In this document: piece by piece, positions 1 to 10,694 of the stretch
Numbering within the stretch: the stretch's first letter is position 1
Layout of the letters: each line of letters opens with the position of its first letter
Source of the DNA: a virus
IMG/VR virus record: IMGVR_UViG_3300025853_000046
Coordinates: 26,823 to 90,822 of that record
Direction: 5' to 3' (one strand)
DNA: 64,000 bases
Translations under genes and position numbers: made by a program
Notes under the pieces: model-generated
What the model was told of the DNA's origin: nothing
Databases searched by the model: none
Seen by the model: only the letters and a program-made list of their open reading frames with translations

Positions 1-156
1 TTGGTCGTGTGTTGCAGAACCTCCTACGGTTTTAGTGAACTTACTATTACCATCACCTGTTGCACCTGTTCCATTATCATCTTCACTGTAAATATCCGAT
101 ACTGCTGAAACCGAAGCGGCCCCAAAAGCATAAGAATTAATAATAATAGTTCCCAT
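1..156 (-). CDS. Tail-associated structural protein, 5' part only (runs off window)
   Basis: An open frame starts at the ATG at 156-154 and stays open for 52 codons to the window edge, so only the N-terminus is seen. It begins MGTIIINSYAFGAASV and continues with a Gly/Thr/Asp-rich stretch. It starts 5 bp after the stop of the fibre gene upstream, in the same direction, so it belongs to the distal tail operon. A GGACATGAT stretch before the ATG may serve as ribosome-binding site. The composition fits a fibre or receptor-binding component, but no specific family is recognisable. Confidence 0.7.
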   Translation of the reverse strand, partial: MGTIIINSYAFGAASVSAVSDIYSEDDNGTGATGDGNSKFTKTVGGSATHDQ

Positions 157-160
157 AGTA

Positions 161-2560
161 TCATGTCCTATATCCATAAAGTGTAACCTTTAAACCTTTA
201 CCGGCTGTTGAAGAACCTACTTGGTCTATATCAAAAGTAATTAAAGCATCATCCGCTAAAGCAGGGCCAGCACCACCGATTACTGCGGCTGTTGCGGCAC
301 TTGTTGAAGTTAATTCACTTGCATCAATTGATAGTTTAGTAGTCAAAATAGTAGAACCTGCTTCATTAATATCAACAATTATTGTTGAACCCACTGGGGC
401 AGTATTTACAGTTGCTTTAACTGCCGTTAATGTCATAGCGAAAGGCATATTAAAAGTAGCCTTTGAAGTTCCCGTTGCTAAGTTAGTGCTTTCATCTGAT
501 AAAGAAACAATAAACACTTCTTCGTCTAATCGAATATCATTACCTGCATCATTGGTAAAGTATAATTGATTAGGTGCTACTTGTTTAACCCATAGTTGTC
601 CATAAGTTGCTAAGTCAGCAGTAGCCGCTGGTCTTTCTTTTATCATCATTGAACCTTCAAGAGATAATTTAGCAGTATGGGCCCCTGTAGGAGTAACACC
701 AATACCAACTTTATCTTCCCCTGCATCTGCTACAATAAGTTCTTGGTCGCTATTACCTTCTACTCTAAAGTCAATATCAACTCCATCTTCATTAATTACA
801 GTTTTAGTAAGACTCAAATCAATTCTCCTTTGTCGTGTTCCACCAACAAAAGTTCTAAAGTATAATTCTCCTGATTCAGAATTAGTAGTAATATCATTTA
901 CTCTTGCGTAAATATCAGCAAACTCATGTTCTGCTTCTGTTCCAGTGTCATCATCTTCGGTGGAGTTCATACTTAAGAATCTAATGTTACCAATTAAATC
1001 TCCATTTGCGGGAGTTGCAGTAGTTCTTTTAAATACTAAATCAGGGGCAAGAGCAGTATCATTGTCCGTAGATTCCAACCTTAATGTATCATCTGTTGAA
1101 GATGTTACAATATGTAATGGTGCGGCAGGTGTTGAAGTTCCAATACCAACATTACCACCATTAAATAAAGCGGCATAATTAGTATCTCCACCACTTACAT
1201 CAACAGTTAAACCTTTTACTGTTTGAGTTCCTGTTCCCGAACCAACAACATCAATATCTATACCAATAGCGGAAGAAGTTCCCTTACTTGAAGAATCCAC
1301 ATCAACATTAATTCCAATATCATTATGTGCGGCAGTTCCACTATTTTGTGTTGCTCTATCAATATCAATTTTTAATGCGGCTAAGTCTTCTGCACCAACA
1401 ATGGTTCCATCCTTATCAATATCTACTGTTTGTTTATCAGTAAAGGTATTACTTACCTTTACTGCCTTAGCATCTAAAGCAGTTTGTATTGCACCAGTGA
1501 CCCCTTTAACATAACTAAGTTCTGTGAGATTTGGATATGTTGCTGTATCAGCCGAATCTAAATTATCACTACCATCTGTAATAACAATCGTACTTGGGTC
1601 AAGATTAGACACATTAACATCACCCGCACCGTTAACACTAAACTTTACTTGGTCGGAATTGTTTCTTATTTCAAAACCTGTAGCAGTAGTATTAGTTCCC
1701 AGCCTTGCTACGATTTGGTCGTTGCTGTCCGTGTTATCAATAATAAAATCTCCAACTGTATTTGTTAAAGTAGTTCCGGCAGAATTACCTGTAATGCTGG
1801 CAGTTTCAGTGTAATAAGGTGGAGAACCCCCGGAACTATAACCTATTGACAAACTATTTTCTAATATGTTTTGTGTATAAAGTTGATGGCTATATCCCGA
1901 TTCATCATTCGCTGTTCCTGCTGTAATTTCTATTAACGCTATTGGGATTAAACTTGCATCTAAATCGGAAACTAAAGCATCTGCACCGGAAAGCGTTCCT
2001 CTTACAATTTCAACTGCTGGGCCAAAAGTTAATGTCGAAGTCGCAGTAGCGGTCACATCTGCACTTAATGTAAAAACCGTAGTACTGTTAATTGCCGCCA
2101 CTGTTGCACCTGCGGGAATACCTGTTCCCGAAACTGTTTGTCCAATACAAACAGTGACACCCGAACCTTTTGTAATATGTCGAATACTTGTAGAACTGCC
2201 ATCGGATATTCCCGAAGTATTTGTTGTGCATGAAGCAGTAAATTCCACAGGGTCAAGAAGTACCCAATCATAACGAGTGTAATTAGTGTCTCTTACAGTA
2301 GAATCATAACTTACTTGTAAATCAGTCGTCAATGTTTGGTATTTATTTCTTGCTTTAAAATGAATTGGTTGTTCTAAAGTAAAGGTAGTAAATCCACCAA
2401 CGGCAGAAGTAGTTAAACCTGCAATACCTATACACATATTTCCTCTATCATATGATTCTAATGCCTTTAAAATTCCGGTGTGCATTTTACTTGTTTGGTC
2501 TACTAATTGAGTTGTTGCACCCATTTCTGTTATATGTCCTTGATTGCTTACTGTTCCCAT
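161..2560 (-). CDS. Tail fibre protein with NVGIGTxxPxxxLHI motif
   Basis: This 799-residue protein is rich in Thr, Ser, Asp and Gly. It has the GIGTSTPAAPLHI motif (about residues 470-490), which recurs in trimeric phage fibres, and a second copy, VGIGVTPTGAHTAKLSL, further on. Around residues 130-180 lies a VSGTGIPAGATV beta-domain also found in two other structural proteins of this window. It probably forms a virion fibre that contacts the host surface. The stop overlaps the next gene region closely, and its start ATG (2560) overlaps the end of the small tail gene upstream. The fibre role is well supported by motif and position; the receptor is unknown. Confidence 0.85.
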   Translation of the reverse strand: MGTVSNQGHITEMGATTQLVDQTSKMHTGILKALESYDRGNMCIGIAGLTTSAVGGFTTFTLEQPIHFKARNKYQTLTTDLQVSYDSTVRDTNYTRYDWVLLDPVEFTASCTTNTSGISDGSSTSIRHITKGSGVTVCIGQTVSGTGIPAGATVAAINSTTVFTLSADVTATATSTLTFGPAVEIVRGTLSGADALVSDLDASLIPIALIEITAGTANDESGYSHQLYTQNILENSLSIGYSSGGSPPYYTETASITGNSAGTTLTNTVGDFIIDNTDSNDQIVARLGTNTTATGFEIRNNSDQVKFSVNGAGDVNVSNLDPSTIVITDGSDNLDSADTATYPNLTELSYVKGVTGAIQTALDAKAVKVSNTFTDKQTVDIDKDGTIVGAEDLAALKIDIDRATQNSGTAAHNDIGINVDVDSSSKGTSSAIGIDIDVVGSGTGTQTVKGLTVDVSGGDTNYAALFNGGNVGIGTSTPAAPLHIVTSSTDDTLRLESTDNDTALAPDLVFKRTTATPANGDLIGNIRFLSMNSTEDDDTGTEAEHEFADIYARVNDITTNSESGELYFRTFVGGTRQRRIDLSLTKTVINEDGVDIDFRVEGNSDQELIVADAGEDKVGIGVTPTGAHTAKLSLEGSMMIKERPAATADLATYGQLWVKQVAPNQLYFTNDAGNDIRLDEEVFIVSLSDESTNLATGTSKATFNMPFAMTLTAVKATVNTAPVGSTIIVDINEAGSTILTTKLSIDASELTSTSAATAAVIGGAGPALADDALITFDIDQVGSSTAGKGLKVTLYGYRT

Positions 2561-2904
2561 TAATCCACTTCCACTGTTATAATAAATTCAATTTCTTGAC
2601 TTGCTGTTAAAGGGCCTATACCATCATAACTAACTCTCGTTAACATTGTTCCCCCTGATACTTCTGAGAAAATTCCTACTTCTTTAATTGTTTGTCCTGT
2701 GTGCGTCGAGCCTTGAAGGGTAAATGTAAAATCAATTGTAGTATCTCCGGCAGAAACTACAGTAAGAGTTCCCCTTGAACCTAAAGGTGAATCTAATGCA
2801 CTTGCATTCGGGTTCGTTGAATCTCCACCTGTTCCTACCTCATAATGGGTAAAGGTCGTAACGATGTAATTTTTAAGTAGTTCCCTTCCATCTTTTGTTA
2901 TCAT
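2560..2904 (-). CDS. Small conserved tail/baseplate protein
   Basis: This 114-residue protein sits between the giant hub and the fibre, overlapping both by a few bases. It starts MITKDGRELLKNYIV and ends in a beta-rich segment (EIEFIITVEV). Similar small proteins follow tail hub genes in many marine tailed viruses, often at the fibre attachment point. That is recalled from general knowledge, not checked here. No catalytic motif is visible. A role in joining fibres to the tail tip is an inference from position. Confidence 0.7.
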   Translation of the reverse strand: MITKDGRELLKNYIVTTFTHYEVGTGGDSTNPNASALDSPLGSRGTLTVVSAGDTTIDFTFTLQGSTHTGQTIKEVGIFSEVSGGTMLTRVSYDGIGPLTASQEIEFIITVEVD

Positions 2905-5900
2905 AATCCTACCCCCGAACCAAAGCCTATTGTCTTTGTAAATCCTATTACAGAACTTGAAGTTCCCAATGCAGAAGTGCTACTTGTTATCGTAGCCTTG
3001 ACAAATTTAACCCGAATCCCCTGTATATCAATATTAGGAGAGGTCACACTCTTATAGACTTTTTGTTGTGACCTCCCTTGTAAATTACGAGTTTCTGATA
3101 ATAACATAGAAAAGGTATTTGCTAAATCTCTATCATATTCACCAAGTAAAATAACAGTAGGGCTTCCTGTTCTTTTTATTACTTCGACCACAACATATTC
3201 AGACCTGTATATATTTTCACTTGGATAATATACAGAAACTACTTGTTTTGGTTGTAAGTGAGGTATTTTATCGCCAACTTCTATTGTAAGGGCTTGACTA
3301 TTTTTACTATATAATTTCAATAAGTCCTTAGCCTTTTGGTCTACTTGCTCTTGAGATATTAAAGAAAAGTCATAAATTTCTTTAACCTTTTCTCTGTTCT
3401 TATTAATATCTCTTCTATCTCTTGCTACACCTTTAACATTATCTCCATAAACTTCTACAGAATTAAACTTATCATAGAATGATTTATTTTTTCTAATGCT
3501 CACAATCTTATAAGTATTTTCATCTTCATTAAATTCTATATCTCTATAATCCTTCGCTTCTTCATTACTGACAATTTTAATGTTTGTTCCATCAATATTT
3601 AATTTTTGGTCTTTAAATGACAAGGCATTATTAATAGCCGTAAATGCGTTTTGTCCTGTATAATTTAATGCGAGATAGTATTGAGATGTTTCTGTTCCTT
3701 TGGTATATTCTGTTCCTACCTCTCCTACAATTTCATCTACAATAGCATCAACTTCAGGGGCTATTGAAAAGGCACTTACAATTTTTACAGATTCTACATC
3801 CTTTTTAATTTCACCAATTATAGAAATTGTAAATGTTTCGCCAAGAGAAACACACCCCTTCATAGTTTTCATTTCATCAAAAATTAAAGAATATCTTTTA
3901 GTCGCATAATCATATGTATTATATTTAACAAGCATATTTGTATTTAAAGTATTTTTACCATCGGTAATGTGCATTTTATAACTTGTTTCAGGGTAAAATT
4001 TGTTTCCTGTATTTTCGTGGAAGATAGGAGAATCACCCCTATGTATTAAATGAGTAGAACCATGACCGTCAAGTTCTGCTATAACATACATCGCTTGAAC
4101 TGCATGGTCTCCTTTAGTCCATGTATAACCTTCCTTTGTGCAATCAGTAATAGTATAGTCGGTTTTAGTTTTTTCATTTGTAAAGAACTTACCTGTTTTA
4201 GGATTAATTACATTTGTTCCTGACATATTATTCATAACATAATGCTTTTTATCTGAACTAAAAGTATCATTAGCGATAGTTAATACTGAAAAAATATCTG
4301 ATGCGCCTACATTTCCATGAGTATAATTATCAATATGAAGGTAGTGTATAAAGGCAGTAGTAGTATCTAATTTAGAAATATTGTGATTTAAAATTTGATG
4401 TAGAGTTTTATCGTTTTCGTTATACAAAAACTTTCCTGTTAAGTCTCCAACATAATGAATCCATTCCATAAGAGTTTCAGTTTCATCGTGGGTATTAGTA
4501 GCATTTTCAATATCAAAATCTACTATAACTTTTATATATCCCTCACTATTATGGTGATTTGCTTCCGCCCCTTCTATTTTTGAAACATTTGTAGCGGCCA
4601 TATCAATTTTAGGAATGTATAAAACTTCTGCATATGCCTTGTGCATTGATGTATCTCTTACTGTATTATCGTTAGGAACATATTGTACTCCGCCACTTGA
4701 ATCAATATCAGAAGTTGCTCTATGATTATCTAATAATCGAGGTATTTCAAAACCGATATAATCATAAGTACTACCATTTACCGTTGTTGTATCTCTTGTA
4801 GTAAATGCCGAATCTATTGTTGTTCCTATATTTGTAGCATTCTGTAAATATATATCTCTTTCTACATTGTATTGATTTCCGGCTTCACTTCCAAAATGTT
4901 CATCAGGACTAAACCCTACAACTACTAAACCCATATCATTATAAATTGAAACATCAGTTGTTGTGATATTATCAACAATACCAGCACCATTAATCATTCT
5001 ATAAGGGTGTGCAATATTACCTTCTTTCTTTATACCTGTAACTATTGATACTGTTACTGCGTTTGAATCATTTGCTAAGGTAGCACCTGATATTTCATAG
5101 ACTGTAATATATGTAGCCTCAACTCCCATAATATTATATGTCCTATTAAAGTTAGCAGTTGTGTGGTTGTCTACTACTATTTGCCCGTCATCTATAAAAT
5201 GATGAGTTAAAACAGTGTTTGAATCAGAACTTTGAGTTGGAAAATTAATTCTTATTTGATTAAAAGTTGTTCCACCGACTACCACTGTTGCTCTATTTGA
5301 AAAGGTTACAGTGCCTTTGTATAAGTATTTAGCAGGTGCGTTATTATCTACCCCTGAATATCTTCTTAAACTTTGATGATTAATCATTGTATAACTGGCA
5401 GTTGTATTTAATAGAACTACATTATGGTTATGACCTACTGGATTTTCTTGATTATCCCACTTAATACGATTAGCATTTTTTAGAGTAGTGGCTGCACTTC
5501 CCCCATTCCCCCATGCGTAATCGGCTGTAAAAATTTCACCTGTATATCCAACTACCTTACAATTAGCCGCTAATGTAATTACAGGCCCTACTGAATTAGT
5601 AGAACTTACTTCTCCTAAATATCTACTTATACCAGTTGTATCAGTTGCTGGATTAGTATATAAAGATGTATTTACAGTAACACTACTTGCGCCACCGTAT
5701 GCAGATAAGTTATGTGTTATATTTATCCCAGCAATATTATCAACTTGTATTGTAGTGGAATCAGTTGTAGCACTACGAGTATTACATTTATAAACAGAAT
5801 AACCTACTTCTGGAATAGATTTAGGATATGCTACTGGTAATGTTAATAGTCCTGCCCCGCCAGCAGATGATGACGGTTGGCTTTCTTCAGCACTATTTAA

Positions 5901-8900
5901 TTTATAAGTTTCATAATTAACTTCATTCATATAAGAGTCCACTGTCATATGTCTTAATTTTAAAATACTAAATCTTTTTGGTGTGGTGGATAAATCATTA
6001 GTAATTGGGAAATAATCAAAATCCCTTTCTTGAATTTTATCTATTTTTGAAACGCCTTTGTAATTTGAATGTGAAATTGTTGTATTACTACTTGTAGATT
6101 TATATTTAATCATTAAATAGTAATCACTCATATTTCTATTTAAAGATGTATTAAAAAAGTTATCATAACGCTTTTGACTTTCAGGTAACATATCTCCGGG
6201 GGCCATCAAAAAGGCATTAAAAATAGAAGGGTCATCCATTTCATATTCTAATTTTGGTCTTGTATATCCTGCATTTAAAAGACCATTTGCCCAAGAATCA
6301 GTTTCTACTGAAACCTTTGATAAATTATAAAGAGATGATTCAAATATATCAGGGTAATTTGTAATATCTTGAGTAGTGCTTCCAACAACAGGTAGATAAC
6401 CACGAGAGGTAATTGGTATATCTTTTTTATTAGCCAAATCAGAAGTAGTAAAATCGCTATTTAAGTTACGAGCAATAATCGTATCAGCCATAATTCTAAA
6501 AGCGGAGGCTGACCCTTTAAATGATATATCTTTATCAAAATAATATGTATTATAATCAGGTTTTAAAGTTTCACTTAACATGTGTATTTTATTTCTATAA
6601 TATTTTAAAGATGTTTTACTTAGATTATTATATCTAAATATAGGTATTCCGAATCTAAAGGCATAATTATTATAAATATCAACGCTCGAAGAATCTCTAT
6701 CATCTGCCACTATTCTTCTAAAAGTAGTTGGGGCAAATCCATATACTGAACCACTACTACTGTTCTTATTATCTAAAAGATGTAAGAACCCACCCCTATC
6801 TAATCCCTGTGTATTAATTAAACCTAAATCAGAAAGATTAGTATAATATGTATCTAATGTATTTGAGTCTAATCTTCCTAAAACAATTGGTGAAATATAA
6901 CCAACTTCAATATCTATCGTATTTTGTTCTTGAGGAGATATATTTATAACATTCATGTTACATAAACTTCCCATCATATCTGTTTCTATATCGAACCCTA
7001 AAGGTGTATCTGTTGGAGATGCTGAAGTTCCCTGTGTTGCTACAATTCCCTCAACTTTATTTCCAAGTAAAATAGCGGGTGATTCATTAGCATTTTTTAT
7101 ATTATAATCACTAAAAGAAGTAGATTCTGTTGTAAGGTTAAATGTTTTTCCCCCACCTTTCATTACATATCCTTTATCAGCACTTCCGTATAAAGTAGTA
7201 GCAGAAGAATCTCTACTATGTGTGGTAAGTGATTTGCCCGCAAGTAGTTTCTTATTACCTACATATATATTTTCTATATTATTTCCACTTCCATCAAATA
7301 AAGCATCTAATTCTAATAAACTATCTGTAAGTAATGTAATATTACCCCCCGTTGTTTCACTCGCTCTATCTGCCCCAACTACACCTAAAGGAACATAAAG
7401 TGTTGTAGAACCGTAGCCGTATCTAATGTATAAGACATCTCCATATGTTAATGCTACGGTAGAAGTTCCAGTTGTAGGAACTATGTTACTCGTCAAAACC
7501 GTAGTATTATTTACCGCAGTTAAACCAGTAGAAGTAAAAGAATCTGTAAAGGGGGTGACAGTAGAATACACATATTCATCCGAATAGGTAAAGTTTTTAT
7601 TAAGAGATTTTCCTATAAGTTTAGATATATCATCTCTACCACTTATGGATAATTTAAAAGCACCGGCTTCAATATCTGTTTCAATAGATTCAACACTACC
7701 CTCAAATACTACTTTATTTGTAGAAAGTGTTCCTTTTATAGAACCCATTGTATTTCCACCAGAATAATAAGAAGATGCAGGAACTGTTATTAATTCAGTA
7801 TAGCCGTCATTTTTATCTCCCCTATTTACTCTTAGGTCAAATCCTGCTAAATTACCATCAACCATATATTCTAAATTATAAATATCTGCCTCTGTTTCAG
7901 TAAGTTGTATTCCATTTCTAAAAACATTTGTGTTAATTGTAGTATCAATATCATGTCCAACCAACATATTGCCTACAACCGGAGACCAAATATGGCGAAA
8001 AGCCTTTGCATTTGTATGTGTAAAAACCCCATTAGAAGAAATATTTTCATAGGCCACACTTGTTATAACTCTTCTATTAGTAACCGTAATTGTTTGCTCT
8101 CCGTCTACAGGTGCTGTAATTCCCGAAATAGTGTAGTAATAATCACCGATAAGAATAGGTTCATATGCTGATGAACCATCATAAAGTAAATTTCTTAAAT
8201 CCTGATTAACCAAATTGGAAACAGAAATTGTTGTAGAAGTAGCCCTTGAATAAAGTCCGGGTAAAGAACCTGTTGGTTCATCTAAAATAGAAGTTTGGTG
8301 AATTAATTCTTTTACCTTAATTCCTTCATTATTATTAATCTTATGTTCCAACATTCTCTCATTATCATAATAACTTGCTTTAAACATATTACCTTTATTT
8401 GTAACAGTTTTACTTGTTTCTACTGAATAAGGAACTGATATAATTTGAGTTCTTGTAGGAGAATCTATAAATCTGATATAAGTAGGAAGAGAACCATCTG
8501 TATCATCGTAGTTTTTAGAAGAACCTGTCCATGATGTATAGTCAAAGGTATATGTTCCGCCCTGTGCAGTAGCCGTATTTATTCCTCTTGGAGAAACCCC
8601 ATTTGCCGAACTTGTGGTAAAATGTAATGTATCATTTAGTTGGTTATTATCTATTACATCTCCGTTATGAGTAAAGAAACCCTTGTCTATAATAAATCCT
8701 GAAGTTACAGGTGCTGTTACAAAAACAGACTTTACCGTTTTTAATCCTACTGCCCCAGTACTTTTACTTGTTTTTAGTAATGTGTATTTTCTTGAAGGGT
8801 CTAATGTTTTTCCTTCATAGAAATAAAATGTTGGCCTACTTACCTCAACATACTTATCGTGTCTTTCTTCACTTGTATCAACATCATTATGTAGGCCATA

Positions 8901-9659
8901 ACCAACAGCCGCTACATTTGTAGCAGTTTTAAGTGGGCCTTGATAAATTGCTATTTTAGTATTTGCGGGGATATTTTCTTTTAAGGTAGGTGTAAAATAA
9001 AAATCATATAAAGTTCCTTCGTGTAGTTCTCTATTTGTAATTTTAACAATTTGATGATTCTTAGGGTCGTCTGCATAAATAATAATAAACTCATCTCTCG
9101 TCGTAGAATCTACGGAACTTGTTTGCATATCTAATGTTATAATATTACCCGGAGTTTCATATTGATTAACTGCATAAACATTAACAAGCGTACCCGAAGG
9201 AAAAGTTCTATTCAACACACTTGAACCCTCTTTACCACAAGCACCTACATTTGTAAAAGTAAGAGTTTGATTTGCAGAAGAACCATCACCATTTGCACCT
9301 CCTGTTGTTGAAGCAGATAATTCAAATGTATTAATATTTGTAAAACTTGCCACATAAGCACCTGAAGGTATTCCTGTTCCTGATACTGCCGCCCCTACTG
9401 TTATTGCTGGTATATCCCCAGTAATACTAATTGTAGGGTCATTATTAAAAGTGCAAGTTGCTGTTAAAGTGGCAGAATCTTCTGTTAAAATTTCATAACA
9501 ATGAATTCCTAATGCGGTATCATTACTTGCCCCCTGTGTAATTGCTCTTGGGTTAACAGAAGTTTTTAAATTATATGTTCCCACTGTGGGTGCATTTGTG
9601 AAATCAGTAGGAAAAGGTGTTCCCTCATTCAAAACAAATACTGCATTTTCATTAGCCAT
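2901..9659 (-). CDS. Giant tail-tip hub / host-specificity protein
   Basis: At 2252 residues this is the largest protein here. A strong ribosome-binding site (GAGGAGGAAAA) precedes the ATG at 9659. The N-terminus carries the VSGTGIPSGAYV beta-domain (about residues 90-165). Most of the chain is Asn/Ser/Thr/Tyr-rich beta structure. The last 250 residues look like a baseplate hub (KIPHLQPKQVVSVYYPSE, then EVIKRTGSPTVILLGEYDR), like the domain by which siphovirus hub proteins close the tail tube. It lies downstream of tape measure and distal tail genes, as expected for a tail-tip protein. Function by position and composition is fairly firm; precise fold is not shown. Confidence 0.8.
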   Translation of the reverse strand: MANENAVFVLNEGTPFPTDFTNAPTVGTYNLKTSVNPRAITQGASNDTALGIHCYEILTEDSATLTATCTFNNDPTISITGDIPAITVGAAVSGTGIPSGAYVASFTNINTFELSASTTGGANGDGSSANQTLTFTNVGACGKEGSSVLNRTFPSGTLVNVYAVNQYETPGNIITLDMQTSSVDSTTRDEFIIIYADDPKNHQIVKITNRELHEGTLYDFYFTPTLKENIPANTKIAIYQGPLKTATNVAAVGYGLHNDVDTSEERHDKYVEVSRPTFYFYEGKTLDPSRKYTLLKTSKSTGAVGLKTVKSVFVTAPVTSGFIIDKGFFTHNGDVIDNNQLNDTLHFTTSSANGVSPRGINTATAQGGTYTFDYTSWTGSSKNYDDTDGSLPTYIRFIDSPTRTQIISVPYSVETSKTVTNKGNMFKASYYDNERMLEHKINNNEGIKVKELIHQTSILDEPTGSLPGLYSRATSTTISVSNLVNQDLRNLLYDGSSAYEPILIGDYYYTISGITAPVDGEQTITVTNRRVITSVAYENISSNGVFTHTNAKAFRHIWSPVVGNMLVGHDIDTTINTNVFRNGIQLTETEADIYNLEYMVDGNLAGFDLRVNRGDKNDGYTELITVPASSYYSGGNTMGSIKGTLSTNKVVFEGSVESIETDIEAGAFKLSISGRDDISKLIGKSLNKNFTYSDEYVYSTVTPFTDSFTSTGLTAVNNTTVLTSNIVPTTGTSTVALTYGDVLYIRYGYGSTTLYVPLGVVGADRASETTGGNITLLTDSLLELDALFDGSGNNIENIYVGNKKLLAGKSLTTHSRDSSATTLYGSADKGYVMKGGGKTFNLTTESTSFSDYNIKNANESPAILLGNKVEGIVATQGTSASPTDTPLGFDIETDMMGSLCNMNVINISPQEQNTIDIEVGYISPIVLGRLDSNTLDTYYTNLSDLGLINTQGLDRGGFLHLLDNKNSSSGSVYGFAPTTFRRIVADDRDSSSVDIYNNYAFRFGIPIFRYNNLSKTSLKYYRNKIHMLSETLKPDYNTYYFDKDISFKGSASAFRIMADTIIARNLNSDFTTSDLANKKDIPITSRGYLPVVGSTTQDITNYPDIFESSLYNLSKVSVETDSWANGLLNAGYTRPKLEYEMDDPSIFNAFLMAPGDMLPESQKRYDNFFNTSLNRNMSDYYLMIKYKSTSSNTTISHSNYKGVSKIDKIQERDFDYFPITNDLSTTPKRFSILKLRHMTVDSYMNEVNYETYKLNSAEESQPSSSAGGAGLLTLPVAYPKSIPEVGYSVYKCNTRSATTDSTTIQVDNIAGINITHNLSAYGGASSVTVNTSLYTNPATDTTGISRYLGEVSSTNSVGPVITLAANCKVVGYTGEIFTADYAWGNGGSAATTLKNANRIKWDNQENPVGHNHNVVLLNTTASYTMINHQSLRRYSGVDNNAPAKYLYKGTVTFSNRATVVVGGTTFNQIRINFPTQSSDSNTVLTHHFIDDGQIVVDNHTTANFNRTYNIMGVEATYITVYEISGATLANDSNAVTVSIVTGIKKEGNIAHPYRMINGAGIVDNITTTDVSIYNDMGLVVVGFSPDEHFGSEAGNQYNVERDIYLQNATNIGTTIDSAFTTRDTTTVNGSTYDYIGFEIPRLLDNHRATSDIDSSGGVQYVPNDNTVRDTSMHKAYAEVLYIPKIDMAATNVSKIEGAEANHHNSEGYIKVIVDFDIENATNTHDETETLMEWIHYVGDLTGKFLYNENDKTLHQILNHNISKLDTTTAFIHYLHIDNYTHGNVGASDIFSVLTIANDTFSSDKKHYVMNNMSGTNVINPKTGKFFTNEKTKTDYTITDCTKEGYTWTKGDHAVQAMYVIAELDGHGSTHLIHRGDSPIFHENTGNKFYPETSYKMHITDGKNTLNTNMLVKYNTYDYATKRYSLIFDEMKTMKGCVSLGETFTISIIGEIKKDVESVKIVSAFSIAPEVDAIVDEIVGEVGTEYTKGTETSQYYLALNYTGQNAFTAINNALSFKDQKLNIDGTNIKIVSNEEAKDYRDIEFNEDENTYKIVSIRKNKSFYDKFNSVEVYGDNVKGVARDRRDINKNREKVKEIYDFSLISQEQVDQKAKDLLKLYSKNSQALTIEVGDKIPHLQPKQVVSVYYPSENIYRSEYVVVEVIKRTGSPTVILLGEYDRDLANTFSMLLSETRNLQGRSQQKVYKSVTSPNIDIQGIRVKFVKATITSSTSALGTSSSVIGFTKTIGFGSGVGL

Positions 9660-10689
9660 CTAAATTTTCCTCCTCAAAATCCATATATAAAAGTGTATTT
9701 TTAAATTGCGGAATTAAACTATTCATGCTTCTAAATTTATTTCTTGCATTTTTAGTCACCGATATTTCATGGTATTCTCCCATAAATTGAGTTCTTCGTC
9801 GAGTAGCATAATTACTTGCAGTTGCCTCTTGACCTAAATAAATGTCTGAATTAGCAAATGTAAAATTACCCCCCACCGAATGTTGTCCTTTGACAATTTC
9901 ATTACCATTGTAAAAAATACTCATTAGGCCAGAACTTTGATAACTTACTGCTATGTGATGAGGAACATCTACATAAGTTGGCTCTTTAGGTAGGTCTGCA
10001 TATAGGTGTGTAGAATTACTTGGAGTGTTTGTTATAGAAACCATTGTTAAAGCATTACTACCTAAAGAACTTATTTGCCCTATTAACAAACCTGTGTTTG
10101 TATAAAGATTATCTCCTACTATAAATTCAGCAGAAGAACCTGATAAATTAATAGTTGTGGAACTTACACTACTTACAGTTCGAGAAGATTTTTTAGCGAA
10201 GGGTATATGTTGCGTATATAGATAATCAGTAGGACTTGTAGAAGATTCATTTTTAGGTTCAGGTGCTATTACATAATCAGTACTTGTAACAGTAGTTGTA
10301 GCCCCTCCTATTTTAATAGAAAAACTAATTCTATATTTAGAAGGAGTTATGGGTGTAACACTTCCTGTTGAAAATGGTTTCAAACTTACAGACATATTAG
10401 CATTATAAAATAAAGACATTTCAAGTAAATCTCGGTCTGCCGCTGGAATATAAGCCACGCCTTTCGTTGCTTGAGAAAGAGATTTTTGACTACCGGAGTA
10501 ATTATTAGTAGCGTGATTATTAGTTTCATAAGGAGTAATAATAAACTCAGCAGTTATTTCTCCGGTATGCCCCCAAAGTCCAATACCTTGTGCGGGTGTA
10601 TTTGAACCATCACCAAAAGGAATTTTTACATACCCATCACACATAACGGGAAATTGAAGCGATTTTCTATCCTTTGAATATATCTGCAT
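9652..10689 (-). CDS. Tail protein with laminin-G/concanavalin-like domain
   Basis: This is a 345-residue protein. The ATG at 10689 is chosen over an upstream TTG (10698), because a GGTTGAT motif lies just before it. The C-terminal half (about residues 235-325) has the features of a LamG/ConA jelly roll: HHIAVSYQSSGLMSIFYNG, then an IYLGQE strand and a FMGEYHEISV strand. Such domains usually bind glycans. With the hub gene directly downstream (8-bp overlap) it is probably a tail-tip protein that recognises host surface sugars. The ligand is unknown. Confidence 0.7.
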   Translation of the reverse strand: MQIYSKDRKSLQFPVMCDGYVKIPFGDGSNTPAQGIGLWGHTGEITAEFIITPYETNNHATNNYSGSQKSLSQATKGVAYIPAADRDLLEMSLFYNANMSVSLKPFSTGSVTPITPSKYRISFSIKIGGATTTVTSTDYVIAPEPKNESSTSPTDYLYTQHIPFAKKSSRTVSSVSSTTINLSGSSAEFIVGDNLYTNTGLLIGQISSLGSNALTMVSITNTPSNSTHLYADLPKEPTYVDVPHHIAVSYQSSGLMSIFYNGNEIVKGQHSVGGNFTFANSDIYLGQEATASNYATRRRTQFMGEYHEISVTKNARNKFRSMNSLIPQFKNTLLYMDFEEENLDG

Positions 10690-10694
10690 AGTAA